The notes below the pieces were generated by a model that did not search any database, was not told the DNA's origin, and saw only the letters and a program-made list of their open reading frames with translations. The position numbers and the translations under genes were made by a program. From assembly GCA_903813345.2 (NCBI GenBank), contig CAIIXF020000005.1:10607375-10671374 (forward strand): a stretch of DNA of 64,000 nt, written 5' to 3'. The stretch's first letter is position 1, and every line of letters starts with the position of its first letter. Shown here one piece after another: positions 1-15,568 of the stretch. The DNA comes from Owenia fusiformis. Lineage: Eukaryota > Annelida > Polychaeta > Sabellida > Oweniidae.

Positions 1-3000
1 CAAAACCTTATCAGATCTCGGCACAAGCCTGCTTTTGCATCTTTAAAAATCTGAATAGATAAGTAGTTTTTCTGGAATTTTCAATACAAGATTGTGTGGC
101 ACCGACCCAGTATCAAAAGACAACAAAAATAAAGCAAATTTTCAAAGTACGATAAAAATGACTGGAGTGCTAACCATCTACGGAATGTCTACGTGTCCGC
201 TTGGCAAATCCTACCACAACCTGCCAGAGGGCGTCAGAGAGACTAGGCACAGAGACTGCAGAATATTGGGCATTCATATCAACAACCAAGTATATGGGAC
301 ACTTTAACACTGGGCTTATGAGTGCAAAGAGGTGCTTTGATGTATTATTTCCAATGTTGCAAATGTCATTCTCGATACATCAATCATAATATTTGTGACA
401 ACAACGTGATTGTTTATCACATTTCAAGGAATCTGTCAATAGGGTTCACAGTGTCTCATCAGGCTTATGTTTATGTTTCCAAGTGGTATTATTGTTGGTT
501 TAGAACTATTTTAGAGATTAAACAAATGTGTTTTTCATGTGTTGATTTACTATTGTGGCATTAAGCACAATTACAAACAATTGGCAATGAAGTCTATTAT
601 GCTATATGGCTCTTCTAGATCACTTTAACCTAGGTTGGTTATCACATTGCAACCTAGCCATTAATATCATATCTTGTTGTCATATCAAAAGTCATCAATA
701 TCATATCCTGTTGTCATATATCATATCGAATGCCATCAATATCATATCCTAATCATGCTGCTAAAAATATCCGATATATCCATTTTTCTGCCTAATTTAT
801 CATTCTCCTCCGATTGGTTGCATTTAATTTTTATCTTATCGAGATATCTGGGTAACTGAATTTACATTTAAACATGACGCATAAATAAAGCGAAGCACGC
901 GTAAATATGGCCAAGTATATTAAGATTATCAGATTACCTGGATCATATTATCAAAGTAAACTTTAACTTACTATATAATAGATGATCTAAATTGGATTAC
1001 TCTAACAGATTGTGTAAGACCACATTAGAGCGGTACAGTACAAAACTTTGGCATTCACTGGTTTTATTACAAAATTCAAATTAGAATGAAAAGTAATGAA
1101 ATCACCCAGGAATGATAAAAACAGGCATTCAGTTAACCATATTATATAAATAGAGGTTATTTAATGGGAGGGATAGAATATGAATCTTATTCTGGGGGAA
1201 AACATGATATCTTGGAAAATATTAAAATCACACAGAAATCATATCAACAGGCATGCAGTCAAAATGCATATGCACTCCAAATATGAGACACATCCTTGAG
1301 AAAATAGTGTTGAATGATATACTGCTTGCCTTGAGTAATATCTGGAGGACCAAGGGAATGATAGAGTATTCAGTGCAATAGAACACACTCGAAAAGCCAT
1401 CCCTTTAAAAAAATTATGGATGGTTAATATTGTTCATGGTACACATAGAGAATTAGGAATTACAGGAACAGACATTTAGACTCAAAATTTTAATTTTACA
1501 TTAACTTCAGAGACATCTTTATAGGTACAATGGTATCACAATAAAATTTAAATGAAATAAAATTGATATCTTAGTAATAGATTGGATTAAAACCATCAAG
1601 GTCTAATATGTCAATATTACTGATTTTTTATTGATTCCAAGCAAGAAATATAACTCTGGGTGCCATAACTAAATACCACCATATTAAACTGCAAAAACAA
1701 AAACATCAAGATTTTGGTTAAAAGCTTTTAGGTGTGACATGAGATATGGGTGACGAGAGAAAGGTGTGACAGGGATAGGGGTAACAGGGGCAAGAAAACT
1801 GAAGCTAAACTGGACATTTGATGAAGAAAACCATCTTGGATAACCGAGCTATGACGTTTTTTCTGAAAATCAAACTGGTAAGCAAATATGAAAGAAAACT
1901 GCCATTATGCATGTCGACTTTTGGTGCTGAATTGTATAATTCAGTATGATGTATTATGAGAAATTAATCAAAATAAATAACGGATGAAGCATGAAATTAT
2001 TGCTCCTCTGGTCAACTGGGAAATATCGAGTGACCCTCGAATAAAATGTCAATGCTGTTAACAAAGTGATAATAAATGGAATAATTTGTACAGGCAGAGA
2101 GTCCACATTTCTAGGAAAATCTGAATTTACAGTGTTTTCCTATAGGCCTTGAAATAGGACCCAAATGAGAACTTAAAATAAACTCAAAATTCATATGACC
2201 AGTTGGGAAAAAAATGGGATGATTCAACTAGTTTTAGGATATTTCCTTATCAGAAATGAGAATTTTGCACTTAGCTAAGAAAACATCCAGAGGCAAGGCT
2301 CCAACTCTTTTATTACATTATCAAGGTGGGATGAAAAAATAAGCTCAAGTCTAACATAATTGGATGACGTACAGATTTTGTACAATACATTTATTCTATA
2401 TGGTTGATACAGAAAGACCAGTTTCATTTAAAACATTAACATTTTTTATCAAAAAAAAAAAAAAAAATCAAATCAGGACCTACCTTTAAGATATACAGCT
2501 GACCTTCTCTGCCAACCAAAGAAAAACCTAAGGCAATCCAATATAGACCCAGTCATGCTACTATTATCAAAACCTCATTTCTAAATCCAATCCACTGTCT
2601 TCATTCCCTTAAGCTATCACACGTCACCCACACATTATAAGATCTTCGAGCAATTCATGACATTTTCACATCTGAGAAGCACGAAATGCCCATCTTTCCA
2701 TATTCTTCGAGTCACTTCTTTCAAGTGTTCACAAATCAAGAATATTGATTTCCGTACATTTGTTATTCCGTTTTATAGGTGAAGTCATAACTGTATGTTT
2801 GATCTATTTTTCATGGGAGGTAATGAAATTTGGAATTTCTTGACATCAATCTTGGAAACTCTTTGGTTAAGGTTATGTAATGTTTGTAATATTAATCCAG
2901 TTTTACATATAAATGATCCAGATTCATCCGTTAAAGCAGTCACAATTGATCGAACATTGAATTGATTTTAGGATTTTACATCCATGTATCCAACCAGTAA

Positions 3001-5035
3001 GATATCATTTGTATATTTTCAAATGAACTTTATGAATTGTTACATTATATGTCAACTCCTTATGATTAATTACCTCCTGACTGTAATTTATCACCTGTCC
3101 TAAACAATTCATTTTTATTAGTATACTAATTAAAAGACTATTTTATCTACCATATATCTCAATAAAGTCCTGTTATCGTCTTATTGAGGCATAACATGTA
3201 AATCGTTCTTTTTTATCTTTGGTCCATTATCTGCAGTATCACATATCTAAATATCATTTACTAAATACATTTACTGGTGCATGAAATGGTTTTTCAATCT
3301 GGGCGATCAATATCAAACCCGCACCAATCACCAAAGTAATTCATTTATATGCAAATATAATATTTCATCGGATCTACATCAAAAAGGTCGTAAAATAAAT
3401 ACCAATCTGGCCTGAGAGAGTAGCAAGCTCCGCCCCTCGTCATGTCGTACAAAACATCTCAAGCGAGTGATTAGCTAAGAGGATCGATGCTAAGATTCTC
3501 AGTAAAATGTGGTCAATATATATAAACTTGACAGATAATCTGCCTATGGATTATTATAATCAGAATGATAAGTTCACTCCCGTATTGTTCAATTCCCATG
3601 TTTCTCATGTACCCATTTACCTTTTACCATCATATTCCCATTCTCTTTAATTTTTCAAAGTTGAAAGTTATGTATCAATCTAAGCAATCCTGGCTGTCGA
3701 TTTAAGTAAAATAAATTTCATTGGATCAAAACATGAAAACCGATGGCTCTTTTTACAGAGATTTATTTACTCCAGGTCAATATGATTACTAACACATGTA
3801 GATGATCCATAATATGAGCAAGTAACAATGATTTTGCACAGATAAATACTATTCAAAAATTGCTATAGGTTCTTTTTGACTAATTTTACTTAAATTCAAT
3901 ATTGACTAAAAAGTCAGAGATGAAGAGGCCAAGATTTGTCGACTAAAAGAACAGAAAGCCATTAACACCTTTCTTATACTGGAGTGGAACTTGATAGGGG
4001 GGGGGGGGGGGGTTGATAGCCTTCTTGCATGATTAATGTCATCTGCATAGTTTGATAACAACCACCGGCATAACGATAACACTACATTAGACATTATCTG
4101 TTTTAACACTCTCAGTGATAAAGAGAGAGAGTGACTTAAGAGACTGGTGGTGACATATAAACAACACTGAATAGTGAATAATATACTTAGCAGTTATGTC
4201 CCTATCATTGAATATATGCCTGAGGTCTGTCACCAATATAGCCCGAGGAACAAAGAGAGTGAGGAGCCAACAAAGATGTAGTTCAAGCATTTACCCCCCC
4301 CCCCCCCAAAAAAAAAATTAGAACGTGCATAAAATACTGGTTCTGGTCCAGTCATCCTTACTGCAAGTGTATATGGTATTTTAGAATTTAAGCATAAATG
4401 ACGTTCTTTGAAGAAGGATAGTTTCTGGTTGTTCTGAGAACATATTTGGCAATAAAAAGATTATGGATTTTAAATGGTAAAGTCAACCTAGATGTAATGG
4501 TTCGGTTATCATAGATCATCCAATGGAAATCCTTGGTCTAACCTTCAAGGCGGGTCAAAAAGAAAATTAAAGTGGCTATTCCGCTCAAGGTTGTATAACA
4601 TGATGATTCATTACCTATTAATATCAAAATGTCAGAAATACAGATGTATCGATTTTGGTCAAGAAATTATATATATTTATGCCATCTATTGGAATAAATG
4701 TCAAATTAATCTGATAAACATTCATTAATTTATTTTGCATTCCAGATTCCAACCAAAGTCAAGAGAAAATTTAAATATTCTAATAAACAACTTACCTTGC
4801 TCCAACTGGTATAAACAGGTATTTTCAAGTGAACACAGGATTTACTTAATTGAAGACACGCATTTATCTTGTGAGTAGAATGGTAAAAAACCTGATGATG
4901 TTGACGCTTTATCATTGATTTATCAGAGCCCCTATAATGATTTCTCTGTGTATTTCAAAGAATAGTAAATTCTGAGGATTCCACAATGGTGCTTTATTGG
5001 TATCTTATCCTAAGATTTTGATACTAACCTTTTAC
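1..5035. other. Intronic or intergenic DNA, no gene seen
   Basis: AT-rich DNA on the 3' side of MAGI exon 2. I find no stretch on either strand with both coding character and splice signals. It contains a long A run near 2452-2467, a G run near 4000-4014 and a C run near 4283-4298. A sequence around 1830-1890 (CATCTTGGAT followed by a shared AAAATCAAACTGGTAAG) resembles one at 12212-12260, so a dispersed repeat is likely. It is probably intron of the MAGI-type gene, because the guanylate-kinase exons expected after exon 2 are not found in the window. Confidence 0.5.
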
Positions 5036-5169
5036 ATTTGATTCATTTTCCTCCTGAATGTCACATAGACTTTTTATACATGGAACACTTTGAGATACAA
5101 GAGCCTCAATTTGAATCTGTCGCTGGCGTTGACGTTCGACAAGTGAGAGTAACTCAGATTCTAAGATCG
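5036..5169 (-). CDS. Candidate 134-bp exon, unidentified
   Basis: On the minus strand an AG acceptor after a T-rich tract (ending GCATATTAG) opens a 44-codon reading frame that closes at a GTAAAAGG donor. The peptide is highly charged and probably helical (LVERQRQRQIQIEAL, then SVPCIKSLCDIQEENES). Base composition is richer in GC than the flanks. It enters in phase 1, so it could be spliced after MAGI exon 2. But known MAGI proteins continue there into the guanylate-kinase region, which this is not. It could be an alternative MAGI exon, an exon of another gene, or chance. I do not recognise the product. Confidence 0.35.
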
Positions 5170-5283
5170 CTAATATGCAAGACAAAAAATGTATAAAGCA
5201 ATGAGAGAATTTGGAAAAAAAACTTTTACAAAATTCAGATATAAACTTGAAAATTAATTTCCTAGACTTGCTTCAAGCACTTG

Positions 5284-5347
5284 CGGCCCACCTCCCCACC
5301 CCAATATACACCACAAGGATGTGAAGTAGACAGGGGAGGGGTGGGGT
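5284..5347. repeat. Small foldback sequence with C/G-rich arms
   Basis: A C-rich arm (CCACCTCCCCACCCC) and a G-rich arm (GGGGAGGGGTGGGG) flank about 35 bases containing GATGTGAAGTAGAC. The layout resembles the foldback at 18401-18477. CCTGGACCCCTCCCC followed by TGTACTTCAC near 21268 may be a third relative. Possibly a tiny non-autonomous element family. Confidence 0.4.
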
Positions 5348-6404
5348 TCAGAGACTCAATACAAGACTACATGCATTAACAACTTCAATCTATTTTAAAT
5401 ATTTGATTTGTTATTTGAAACATAGAATTAACCTGATGAAAATGTCCTTTTTAATTTCCAACCCCTCATTGCTTCAGACAAGGTATCATCAGTTCAGTTC
5501 AGTATAGTTATTTATCACACATTTCAACAATATCAAGTCAAATATCATTCAATGAATGCCACATCACTGCATATTGATCAAATCAGTGATCCAAATACTC
5601 CTCGAATTCTGGAGATTTAATTAAAAAACTTAAATTTATTCTAAATCTTATCCAGTATTGTAATATTCCCAATTTTCTCTTCCAATTTTCTAAATCCAGT
5701 ATTGTAAATGTCTTTCTTCACACACAAGTTTTGAATGTTGATTTTTGTAGTCCCATATGTCACATGGTTTCTAATTAGGTGACTCACAAAGGAACATAAT
5801 TAATACATTTCCTCTACGTTTGCTATTAGATATTCCTCAAATACTCCTTTAACTTCCATAATAGTGATTCAATTTTTACAAATTAGAAAATCGTAGCTGA
5901 TACGTCACATCCAAAAACTGATCCTCATTTCTTAGAATCCACAAGCACTAATTAAACTTAAAATAATGAAGCAAAATCCATTGTGAACTTTATACAAACA
6001 ATTGATAACCTGTAATTTCTGAACTAATTAGACCCTGAAATAAGATACATCTCACCCAAAATGACCTCAAGTTTACAGAGACACTACATGACAAGATGCT
6101 TATTGAAGGTTACTGGATATTGCTATCAACTTGGTAGCAACTACAGATTGTCATTGGATATATGATCTTTGTTCCATATTTGGTTACATTTTTAATTAAT
6201 TAAGAGATAATTAGAATATCCTTAAATATTTAAGTTCATGTTAACATTGTAGTCTGAGGTCATGTCCTACACTAGTCTTAAAAGTCTGCATTAATTAAAG
6301 GTTTATAATGCTGATCCAAGATATTGAAGTCCAATTTTGATTCCAAGTATTATAATATGTTCCTAATTATTTACTGTGAATGTAATTCATTGAAGAGTAA
6401 AATA

Positions 6405-7146
<742 letters not shown>

Positions 7147-8191
7147 TTATTATTCATCAGTTAGGGATCTATTGATTAATGATCAAATTTAATTTCATCG
7201 AGACACAGGATCAATGAAATGGAGATTACCTGGGCTAATAAGCCTTACACTAAAGCATATTTTAATGATAACATGATGTTATTGTTATTGATATTGTTTA
7301 AAGAACACAGTTTTTCTCAACATAAACGTTTTTTCTGAACATAAAATTAGAAGTGGCACAGTAAAAAAGAGCCGGGGGGGGGGGGGGGGGGGGCACTCTT
7401 GCAAAGCCCCTGGAAATACTTGAGTTGAGGTGAACAACCCATTTATTCACAAAGAGCAATTTCCTCATTGGTCACAGGTTTAGAGACAATTATATATTAA
7501 GGTAGACATAGTAGGATGAGAAACAAACGTATAGGTTAGCATATACATGTATATAGATATAATGCAAAGATAGGTCCCAGAGGGATATGTCCCCGCCTAC
7601 CTTAATGTTTGACTTACATGTGAACCAATAACAATAAATCAAAGAGGTGTGTGGCATAAATGCTTCACTCTATATAGCAATACAAGGAAACATTAAAATT
7701 ATTAAGAGCTGTAATATTTGTTCTCATAGATAATCCTCCAATAAATTTTAAGTATGAGCATCATAAGTGGATCTGCAAACTATCATGCCCCGAGTGTACA
7801 ATGTATATTTAGCTTCCCGCCATGTTTTTCGAGTGTTTTACACTACTCAAAACATACGATTTGAGACGTCCCTCCGAAAAATCCATAAAGCTCGTAACAT
7901 TTTTGTTGATTCATCCGTTGCATGTTATGCAAGTAATTAGGTAATATAAGTAGGTAATAGATTCCATAAATCATTACAAATCAGTGAATAAACAAACATA
8001 TACATAGTTGTTAATTTTAGATGTTTATCAAATTATAAGAAAAGAACTAAAGGGGCAATGTCTTATTATCAGTTTAAGACTTAAGAGTATCTTAGTAGTA
8101 ACATCCTAGCACATCTTCACAATAAACAGTAGAACAAATAACATATAAAACAAAACCTCAAGATTAGAGTTCAAGTTTAAAAAAAGTTATT

Positions 8192-8382
8192 TATGTATCC
8201 CTTCTTGGTTGTATAATTACATCCCTTCTGGGTTGTATCCCTTCTTGGTTGTATAATTACATCCCTTCTGGGTTGTATCCCTTCCTGGTTGTATAATTAC
8301 ATTCCTTCTGGGTTGTATCCCTTCTTGGTTGTATAATTACATCTCTTCTGGGTTGTATCCCTTCTTGGTTGTATAATTACAT
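8192..8382. repeat. ~42-bp tandem repeat
   Basis: About 4.5 near-perfect copies of a unit made of CCCTTCTTGGTTGTATAATT followed by ACATCCCTTCTGGGTTGTAT. The copies are contiguous, without unique spacers. Each unit is itself an imperfect internal duplication (CCCTTCT-GGTTGTAT twice). It lies inside MAGI intron 1. Confidence 0.9.
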
Positions 8383-11300
8383 GGGGTAAAAAAGCTAAAT
8401 ACTGTGTGGGATCAATCTGAAGTGCGACACACTGCCACTTTAAGTGCTTTGTTCAACAATAAATACTTACAAATTAGTTAGTAAATTAGAAGTCATTGCA
8501 CAATTAAAATGATTTCAACATTACATAACTTAGTTCTAATTAATCTGGTAAATATTTTTCTTGGAGGTTATTGCCACCATTTTCATATGGCAGGCCTTTA
8601 CCTAGACTCCAAATTTTACAAACCAAACCATTGGTTGATCAAAGAATTGCGAGAAAACAAAGAAATTCTGAAAAGATTAAGGGCAAATTTAGAAAGAGAC
8701 TGTTGCCTAAACATTATGATAAGCCAATCCTTCACCATGTACGATGTACCAGAGAGGGATGCTATGAGAATGTTGCCTGATGGCCTCAATGGAAGCGTGG
8801 GCCTGTGAGAAGAGAGTATATTACATAGTCATAATTATCTATCATTGTAGCCTATTAGGTACCATGTGGAGTAAAGTGATAAATCACAATCACATATGTC
8901 AAAATGCCACATTTCTCATTGTAACTAAAGGAACAACAAGCTTATTTAGAAATATTGACATAATTTCACATGTTTCTTGCAAACGATTTAAAACGCAATA
9001 AAGTAACAAAATGATTCAATTGTTTTTATATCATTGATCAATTTATGAATGTCCTTTATTTGATTTCCTCAGTGATTTTCTACATAGTCTTTAGGTAAAT
9101 GAGAAAAGGATGTATGGGTGTTACACATACTAATGGCAGAGACCACAGAACAACTGAGAACTGTAGGGAAATGATCCGTTTATATTTCATTGAAAAATGT
9201 AGACATCACAAGGTAACCTGCCCTGTGAATTCCAAAATTCTGAAAGGTTCAGTATCAAATGCCATTCCAATACATCAATTCATGTTCCCCATATAGCTTA
9301 ACTTCCAGTTATAAGTCTAAATCTTGCTTGAGCTCCGATTCATTAAATATCACCATTTTCAATAATTGTGTTTTGCTCCTTAAAAAGAGTATCTATTATC
9401 ACGTGTTTCTATGTCTCGGGGTTAATTCTGAAAAAGTTGAATTGTTTAGATGTGAATTTGAAGTGACACCATTCCATGGTGCCGTAACTGAAACCAAACT
9501 AAAAAAGCAATAAATGTCAGTTCCAATAGTCCATCATTGTCCAAATTCTAGATCTATTTTGACATCTACCTGATCTATTGCTACATATGTTCTTGGAAAA
9601 TCAGTTTAACTTCCAGTTTTTTTCTATCAATGGAATTTTTATCACATAATGATTGGTCATTTCATGGTTGGAAAATTTAGTATGTCAGGTGATGAGGATA
9701 AACTTCAAACACATTGTAGCTGCTTTCTTATATATTCTCTTTTAAAGCAGCACAAAGAGCAATATTTGAAACACATTATTTAAGCAACATTAACTCCTAT
9801 AAATCAAACAATCCATATTGATCCAAAAACAACTACAACAAGTTCTTGTATAATTTATAATGTTATTTGTACATATTTTAGTCAAATAAAAAAATAAACA
9901 AAGAAACAAACTTTTCATGACCTAAAACAAACATAAATATGACAAATCACCAAAATTAAAACTGTTGTAACTTTTGTGACAACCCCACCCATCTTGAAGA
10001 TGACAGAAAGTGGAAAATCAAATAAGGAGGAAAGGTAGAGACAAGCAAATCAAGACAAGAATAGTAAAAAATTACATTTTGCGAAAAATAAGATAAAATT
10101 GCCCTGAAAGTAAGTGATTTGTTACATTGATCTTAGGCCAATAGATAAAAATTGATACTACTTTAGCAAAAACCTTAAATAAATCATACTTCCAATTTTT
10201 CTTCCATGTATCGTGTTAACAGTTGTAAATATTGCTTTCCAAAATATTTGAAAATATAGAATTTAAAGCTCTCTAGACATAAACATTGGAACACTTCTTT
10301 GTGATATCTTATACAGCTAAATTATGTTTTTGTGTTTTTGTGATTTTCCAAATATCGAAAAATCAAATCTACAAAACAATGTGATTTTATAGAAGGGAAA
10401 GTCCAGAATATACAAATTGCAGCTTTACAAAAAATGTACAACCTAAATGCGTAACCTTGACTTTTACATGATGTAGCTTCAAAGAGGTTTTTAACACTCA
10501 GTGTTTATACTTTCTGTTTACCTGTACTATAAATCATCATTCTTTACTACTTAGCATTTCAGTAATATTTCGTTAAATGATGGGTAAAAATGAGTTACTT
10601 TACTCAGGGCTCTTCACATTTTGAGTGGTGGTGGAGAAATTTTATCAAAATTGAAATTAAAAAGAGGAAAATGTGCCTATGTAAATAAATAGTGATTGGT
10701 ACTTATCTTAATTAAGTAATAAGTAACTGGTGCAAATTGTACCATAATGGTGTTCAATAATGATTTCATATCTGCTTTGGAATTTACGAACAAAAAATTC
10801 AGAGCAATTATTTGAAGAATTTTTACAACTGTTACCAAAGCAACTAATACAAAGACTAAATACTTCAAGAAAAATCATTCTGGAGCTTATCTACAAATTT
10901 GTTGTTTACCTCACTCAAAAATTAGAGCCAAATCAAGACTAAATATACTGCTTGATTAAGATTATTTTTTCAACACGCTGGGCCAAGTGTGCCTAATTGT
11001 TATAAAAATATATCACCTGGCGCAAGGTTAGGTGAAGACAAATAATTAGACCAGTCTTCAAGAGAGAGTAACCCCATGTTCTGAAAGATGATGAAATGTT
11101 TCAAACTTTCTGTTATAATATGATACAACTGTTTGATAGCAATATTCTTGGGTTCATTAGCTGGCCCCAATTCTCTTTCTAGTGAACCTTACTTTGATTC
11201 TCCTGAAATAGTATATACATGGGCCCCTCAAGATACATATTCTAAGATATCAAACCAGAACAATAATAGAAAAAATGCCCAAAAAATTACAAAAAGACTT

Positions 11301-11642
11301 AATTTTTGATATATCACCTTATCGTAATTCATGAAATTTTTAAGACACCACAGTCACCATGGCGATTGCTGACTATTATGGCCAGAAAACAAGTGAGATC
11401 TCTGGTATTTACATATATACCTCTTGGCAGGAACATGACAGCAAGCATTGCAATGCTATATGAGCCATGTAGCCAACCAGGTGCCAACATTCCAGGTGTA
11501 AACCTTGGGGATAACCCTGACCCTAGCTCAGGCTAGTGCTAGTAAATACCCCTCTGACTAGAACTAATCATTTAATAGTGTGCCATTAAATCAATCAAAG
11601 AGTATCAGAGCCATATTGCGTTTGTTTATTTAAACATATGTA

Positions 11643-11815
11643 AAATCTGTCTTAGTGGAATGCTGTTGGTACCTCTGGAAAGTGTTCCACTTGGGAGGCA
11701 TTCCACTTTACAGGGTCATTCAACATTAAGTCAATTGGTTTTAGAACTCAAAAGTGTTCCATTACGAATGTGTTCTACTTCTAGAGGTGTTCAACTATAC
11801 AGATTTCGCTGTACA
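11643..11815. mobile_element. Pogo-like MITE, diverged
   Basis: Imperfect terminal inverted repeats (AAAATCTGTCTTAGTGG on the left, ATACAGATTTCGCTGTA on the right) enclose about 170 bp rich in GTGTTCCA/TTCTACTT words. It resembles the better preserved element at 6436-6624. Boundaries are approximate. Confidence 0.5.
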
Positions 11816-13009
11816 TGTATAGAAATCACCATGGCTAAGAAATCACAGGTTACCACTTGTCAATTCAGAGTTATAATTTGTTGGAAGAGTACAAGACAGA
11901 CAACCACTCTTGTAAAGAGTACCTGGGATCTACCAGAAGCTACAAATTGATACATCAGACATGTTATACCTGGCAGCAATTAAGGTGATATGATCTGGCT
12001 TGTAAACAGACTGGCTGGAGTATCAATAATTACAAATCTTTGAAAATACTATGTACTATGTTGTAACTAGTTGTGACTGTGAGTAATTCTATAATGGGGC
12101 ACATATGGTTTGAAAATGATTCTTTTTGCAGATCTGCAACTTATCTACCATATTTCCTCATATCAGAACAGTGATCTATGGTACTGGATAGCTGTATGAG
12201 CCCCTCCCACATCTTGGATTACCAAGTTATGAAATTTTGAAAATCAAACTGGTAAGTGAATGTGCACCTCCCCTTCTAAGAGGCATTTGTCTTATTAGGG
12301 ATTTTTTGAATTACAAAGAAGGTATAATAGTAGGCGGAGTATACTGAGTAATCTGGTTTATAAACCCAAGTCTTTTATAAGTACACTGTAGTAGACTTGG
12401 TCCACAGAGGCGTAATTTTCATATAATTGAAGGAATATTTATAGGTAGAACAGTATAAGTATGAATATATCATTTTTATCTTCTGGGGTATTAATATGGT
12501 GAGGCAAATATAATAAGGTGAGGCAAAAGGCTCAAAGAGGCATATTACCACATTCAGACTTTATTTCCAGTTTGAAAATTATTTAAAATTTTAGTGAGGC
12601 AGCTTTACTATAAAGATGAAATTTTAGTGAGGCAATTACCTCGCCTGCCTCGTGTTTGGCCACGCCCACTATCTTGTTTCTTTACTGTATTGTAAGAGTG
12701 GAACTGTACTTAAAATATTTTTCTTTTCAAGGGATGTAAATCATCCTTATAGGTTTCCATGTGTTCTGGCCATGTACAATTAGCACACACTGACATGTGT
12801 TATCTGTTTGGGGTTAGATACATTTGAGATGATATATTTTACATCTAGTCAAGTGTATCAAAGACTGGCATGCACTTTTACTCTATGCCTGTACTTCTGA
12901 TAGCACTTATGGTTTTTCAGTAAACCCTTTTCAATAGTTTAGTTTCTTTAAACAGAACTAGATATTTTTATTTATTTGGATGGTAGTATTTACTACTCGG
13001 CCCCATACC

Positions 13010-13150
13010 TAAGGGGGAGGGGGAGGGTTCACTTGCACACCTGGGAAAAGTTCTTTCAAAATCATGCAGTTTTCACCATTCAGAGTACTTTTCAAGTGAT
13101 TTGGACCCCCTGGAATTTTTGAAAAGTGCATTCCCACTTTACAAAAGCTG
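13010..13150 (+). repeat. Dispersed repeat, copy A
   Basis: A G-rich start (GGGGGAGGGGGAGGGTTCAC), then TTTCAAAATCATGCAGTTTT and CTTTTCAAGTGATTT. The same order of blocks is present in inverse orientation at 22315-22465. Probably two copies of a short non-autonomous element. Confidence 0.6.
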
Positions 13151-15568
13151 GATACGGGTCTGCTGAGTCAAAGGGTATCATCAACTTGCTATACCCTGGA
13201 ATTTAGTCTTGCATCAAGGGCCTCAGAGAGTAAAACAGGACATGATTATTTTTGACCAAGTTCTTATTTCACATTATCATTTTCAATTTCTTGATTAGGT
13301 ACATCATGATATATCCTTCATGCAGAGTTACAAATGAAGCTCTCTTTTAATAAGTGAAGTCGAACAAATGCGAAGGGTTATCATGATAAACCATGACATC
13401 TCATTTTTTCTCAGCCCTGAAATGTTATGAGTATCAGAACGAATTAGAACAGCATTCAATTACTTCATTGGTATTAAGGAAACTTTATAAGGAGCGATTG
13501 GGTATTGGGGCAAGTGGTGGATGATGGTGTACATTACATATCTACTTATTTCTATTCAAATTTAAAAAAACTAAATGAGCATTTAACAATTTCTCACAAA
13601 CTCACAACAAAATCTGAAGTGATATTGAAATGATAAAACACGTGAAAAACACAAACTAAGTGCAGTTCAGGTACTCCGACTCTTCATTAAGAGTATTTTG
13701 AATACGTACATGGTGGCAAAAGAAGATTTATGAACAACAATTTGATCTTTGCCATGCAATATTTTTCGCTCAGTAGTTTTTGTCAGTTTTCAATGGCAAT
13801 TCATAATTCATATCCCGGTAGCATTTAAAGCTGAATTTTATGAACGAGATACAGATCTCGATCAACAAGAAGATCAAATGTATTTCTATGCACAGGTCTT
13901 GAAGGTTTCACAACAAAACTACAAAAAATGCTCTAAAGGTTATTGAAATACCAAAGAAGTGTAAGGGTTCGTGTTACTGTTTTGTTTTAGGAATGTGGAA
14001 TTTACCCTTGCTACATACCAGACGTTTTTATGTCATACTATCTTATACATAGACATGCAAGCCCTTTGATCAGGTACTGGTATTATACATTAAATTACAT
14101 TGCAATTACTTAACTCAAGTGCATTTTAAATGCACCAGATACGTCCTGGGTACCCATATGATGGAAATAATAAATCAATAAGTTGAATCAAGATAATTCC
14201 TGAATTTGCAAGCTAGATAGAATATTTAAGGACAAACTATCAGTTTACACTAAAGGATGGCTTCGGTGATACTCAAAAGGGACTTTCTCAGACTCAGTGC
14301 ACTGACTAAATTAATGTTTTCTTTTTCTTCTCATTTTTTTCATTTAAAATTAAAAATTCATTGACTTCATTTTTGGAGTGTTTCATTATCAAATAGATAA
14401 GTTAAAATGATCCACATTTGTATACAGTAATCTCAGTCAAAAAATATAGTTATTCTATACATGCATATCTAAGTATTAACAAGTGTAATATGCATGGTAA
14501 AGGGAGAGTAAACTCAATAATAGTGGCAAAATACAATTTCATAATTTATGCCATATTGACATTATATAAAGATTTTCAACTTTTTGCTTCTGGAATATAT
14601 ATATAGAGAAACAGATCTCTGGCCACAGGTTCTATCTGAGCAACTCCTCTAATATTTTGTAAGGAATAGAGCTAAAAGAGTTTTAGTGTCCTTGGGCCTG
14701 GACATATTCCAGATTTTCAACTGTAAATAAAGTCCAGAAAAATCCTTACATACAAGTGCAGAATTCTCCTAAATGTTGCATAAAACATACAAGGAATTGA
14801 AGAAAATAAATAAATAAAAAACTCAATAATGACTGACTAAGTAAACTGAAATGCTAAAATGTTTTAACAGGGCAAGCTAAGAGATATGCATTAACACAAA
14901 AAAAACATTTAAAATAAACATCAGAGGCTGAAATAATATTTCTTCTCAAAGCATATTTGACCAAGTTCCAGATTCATAAATTCTTTTTATAGACCAATAT
15001 ACATAGTGGAGAAAATTTAAGATCTTTAACAGTTGGTTTGTTACCAATGACCCTAGAGTAAGGCCTTCCCAGAAAGGTGTTTCACCCTAAAATAATGTCT
15101 TCAATACATCTTACCAGTCACCACCTTAATGAAACAGTCTATTTAAAGGTGAGATGGGGATGGGCAGATGTAATCATAAACATCTCACCAAATAACAAAC
15201 CATTCATGAAACAAAGACAAAAGATGATGATGAAATCACCAAGATTGTGATAGCCTCTGCAAATCAAAACCACTCATGAAACACCACTGAAGTAGTCTTG
15301 TATCATGTCATTTGACCCCCTCCCCCTATCTTCCACCTTCAGAAACAAAGGTAAATTGGGTTATGATAAGGTCAGGAGGTACCCTTTTCATTCGTTCAAC
15401 TTTGCTTCTTAAAAGAGAGCTCCGTCTTCACTCTTTCAGTTAAAGGGCTACTAAACTGTGATATAGTCTATACTAGGTAGAGGATAGTAAATAACTAGAC
15501 TCTGTATGCAGGGTAGTGAGGGGGTGATTGTAAGGAAGGGGGCCCTGTAGCGTATCAAATGTGATATA

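Noticed and set aside
8192-8382. CRISPR-like array
   Set aside because: Direct tandem repeat without spacers; minisatellite.
8509-8808. Plus-strand 99-codon open frame
   Set aside because: No recognisable domain and no splice or promoter context; the more coding-like overlapping frame is interrupted by a stop. Perhaps a decayed fragment, not supportable as a gene.
13749-13946. Plus-strand 65-codon frame with hydrophilic end
   Set aside because: Looks mildly coding but has no known motif or splice context.
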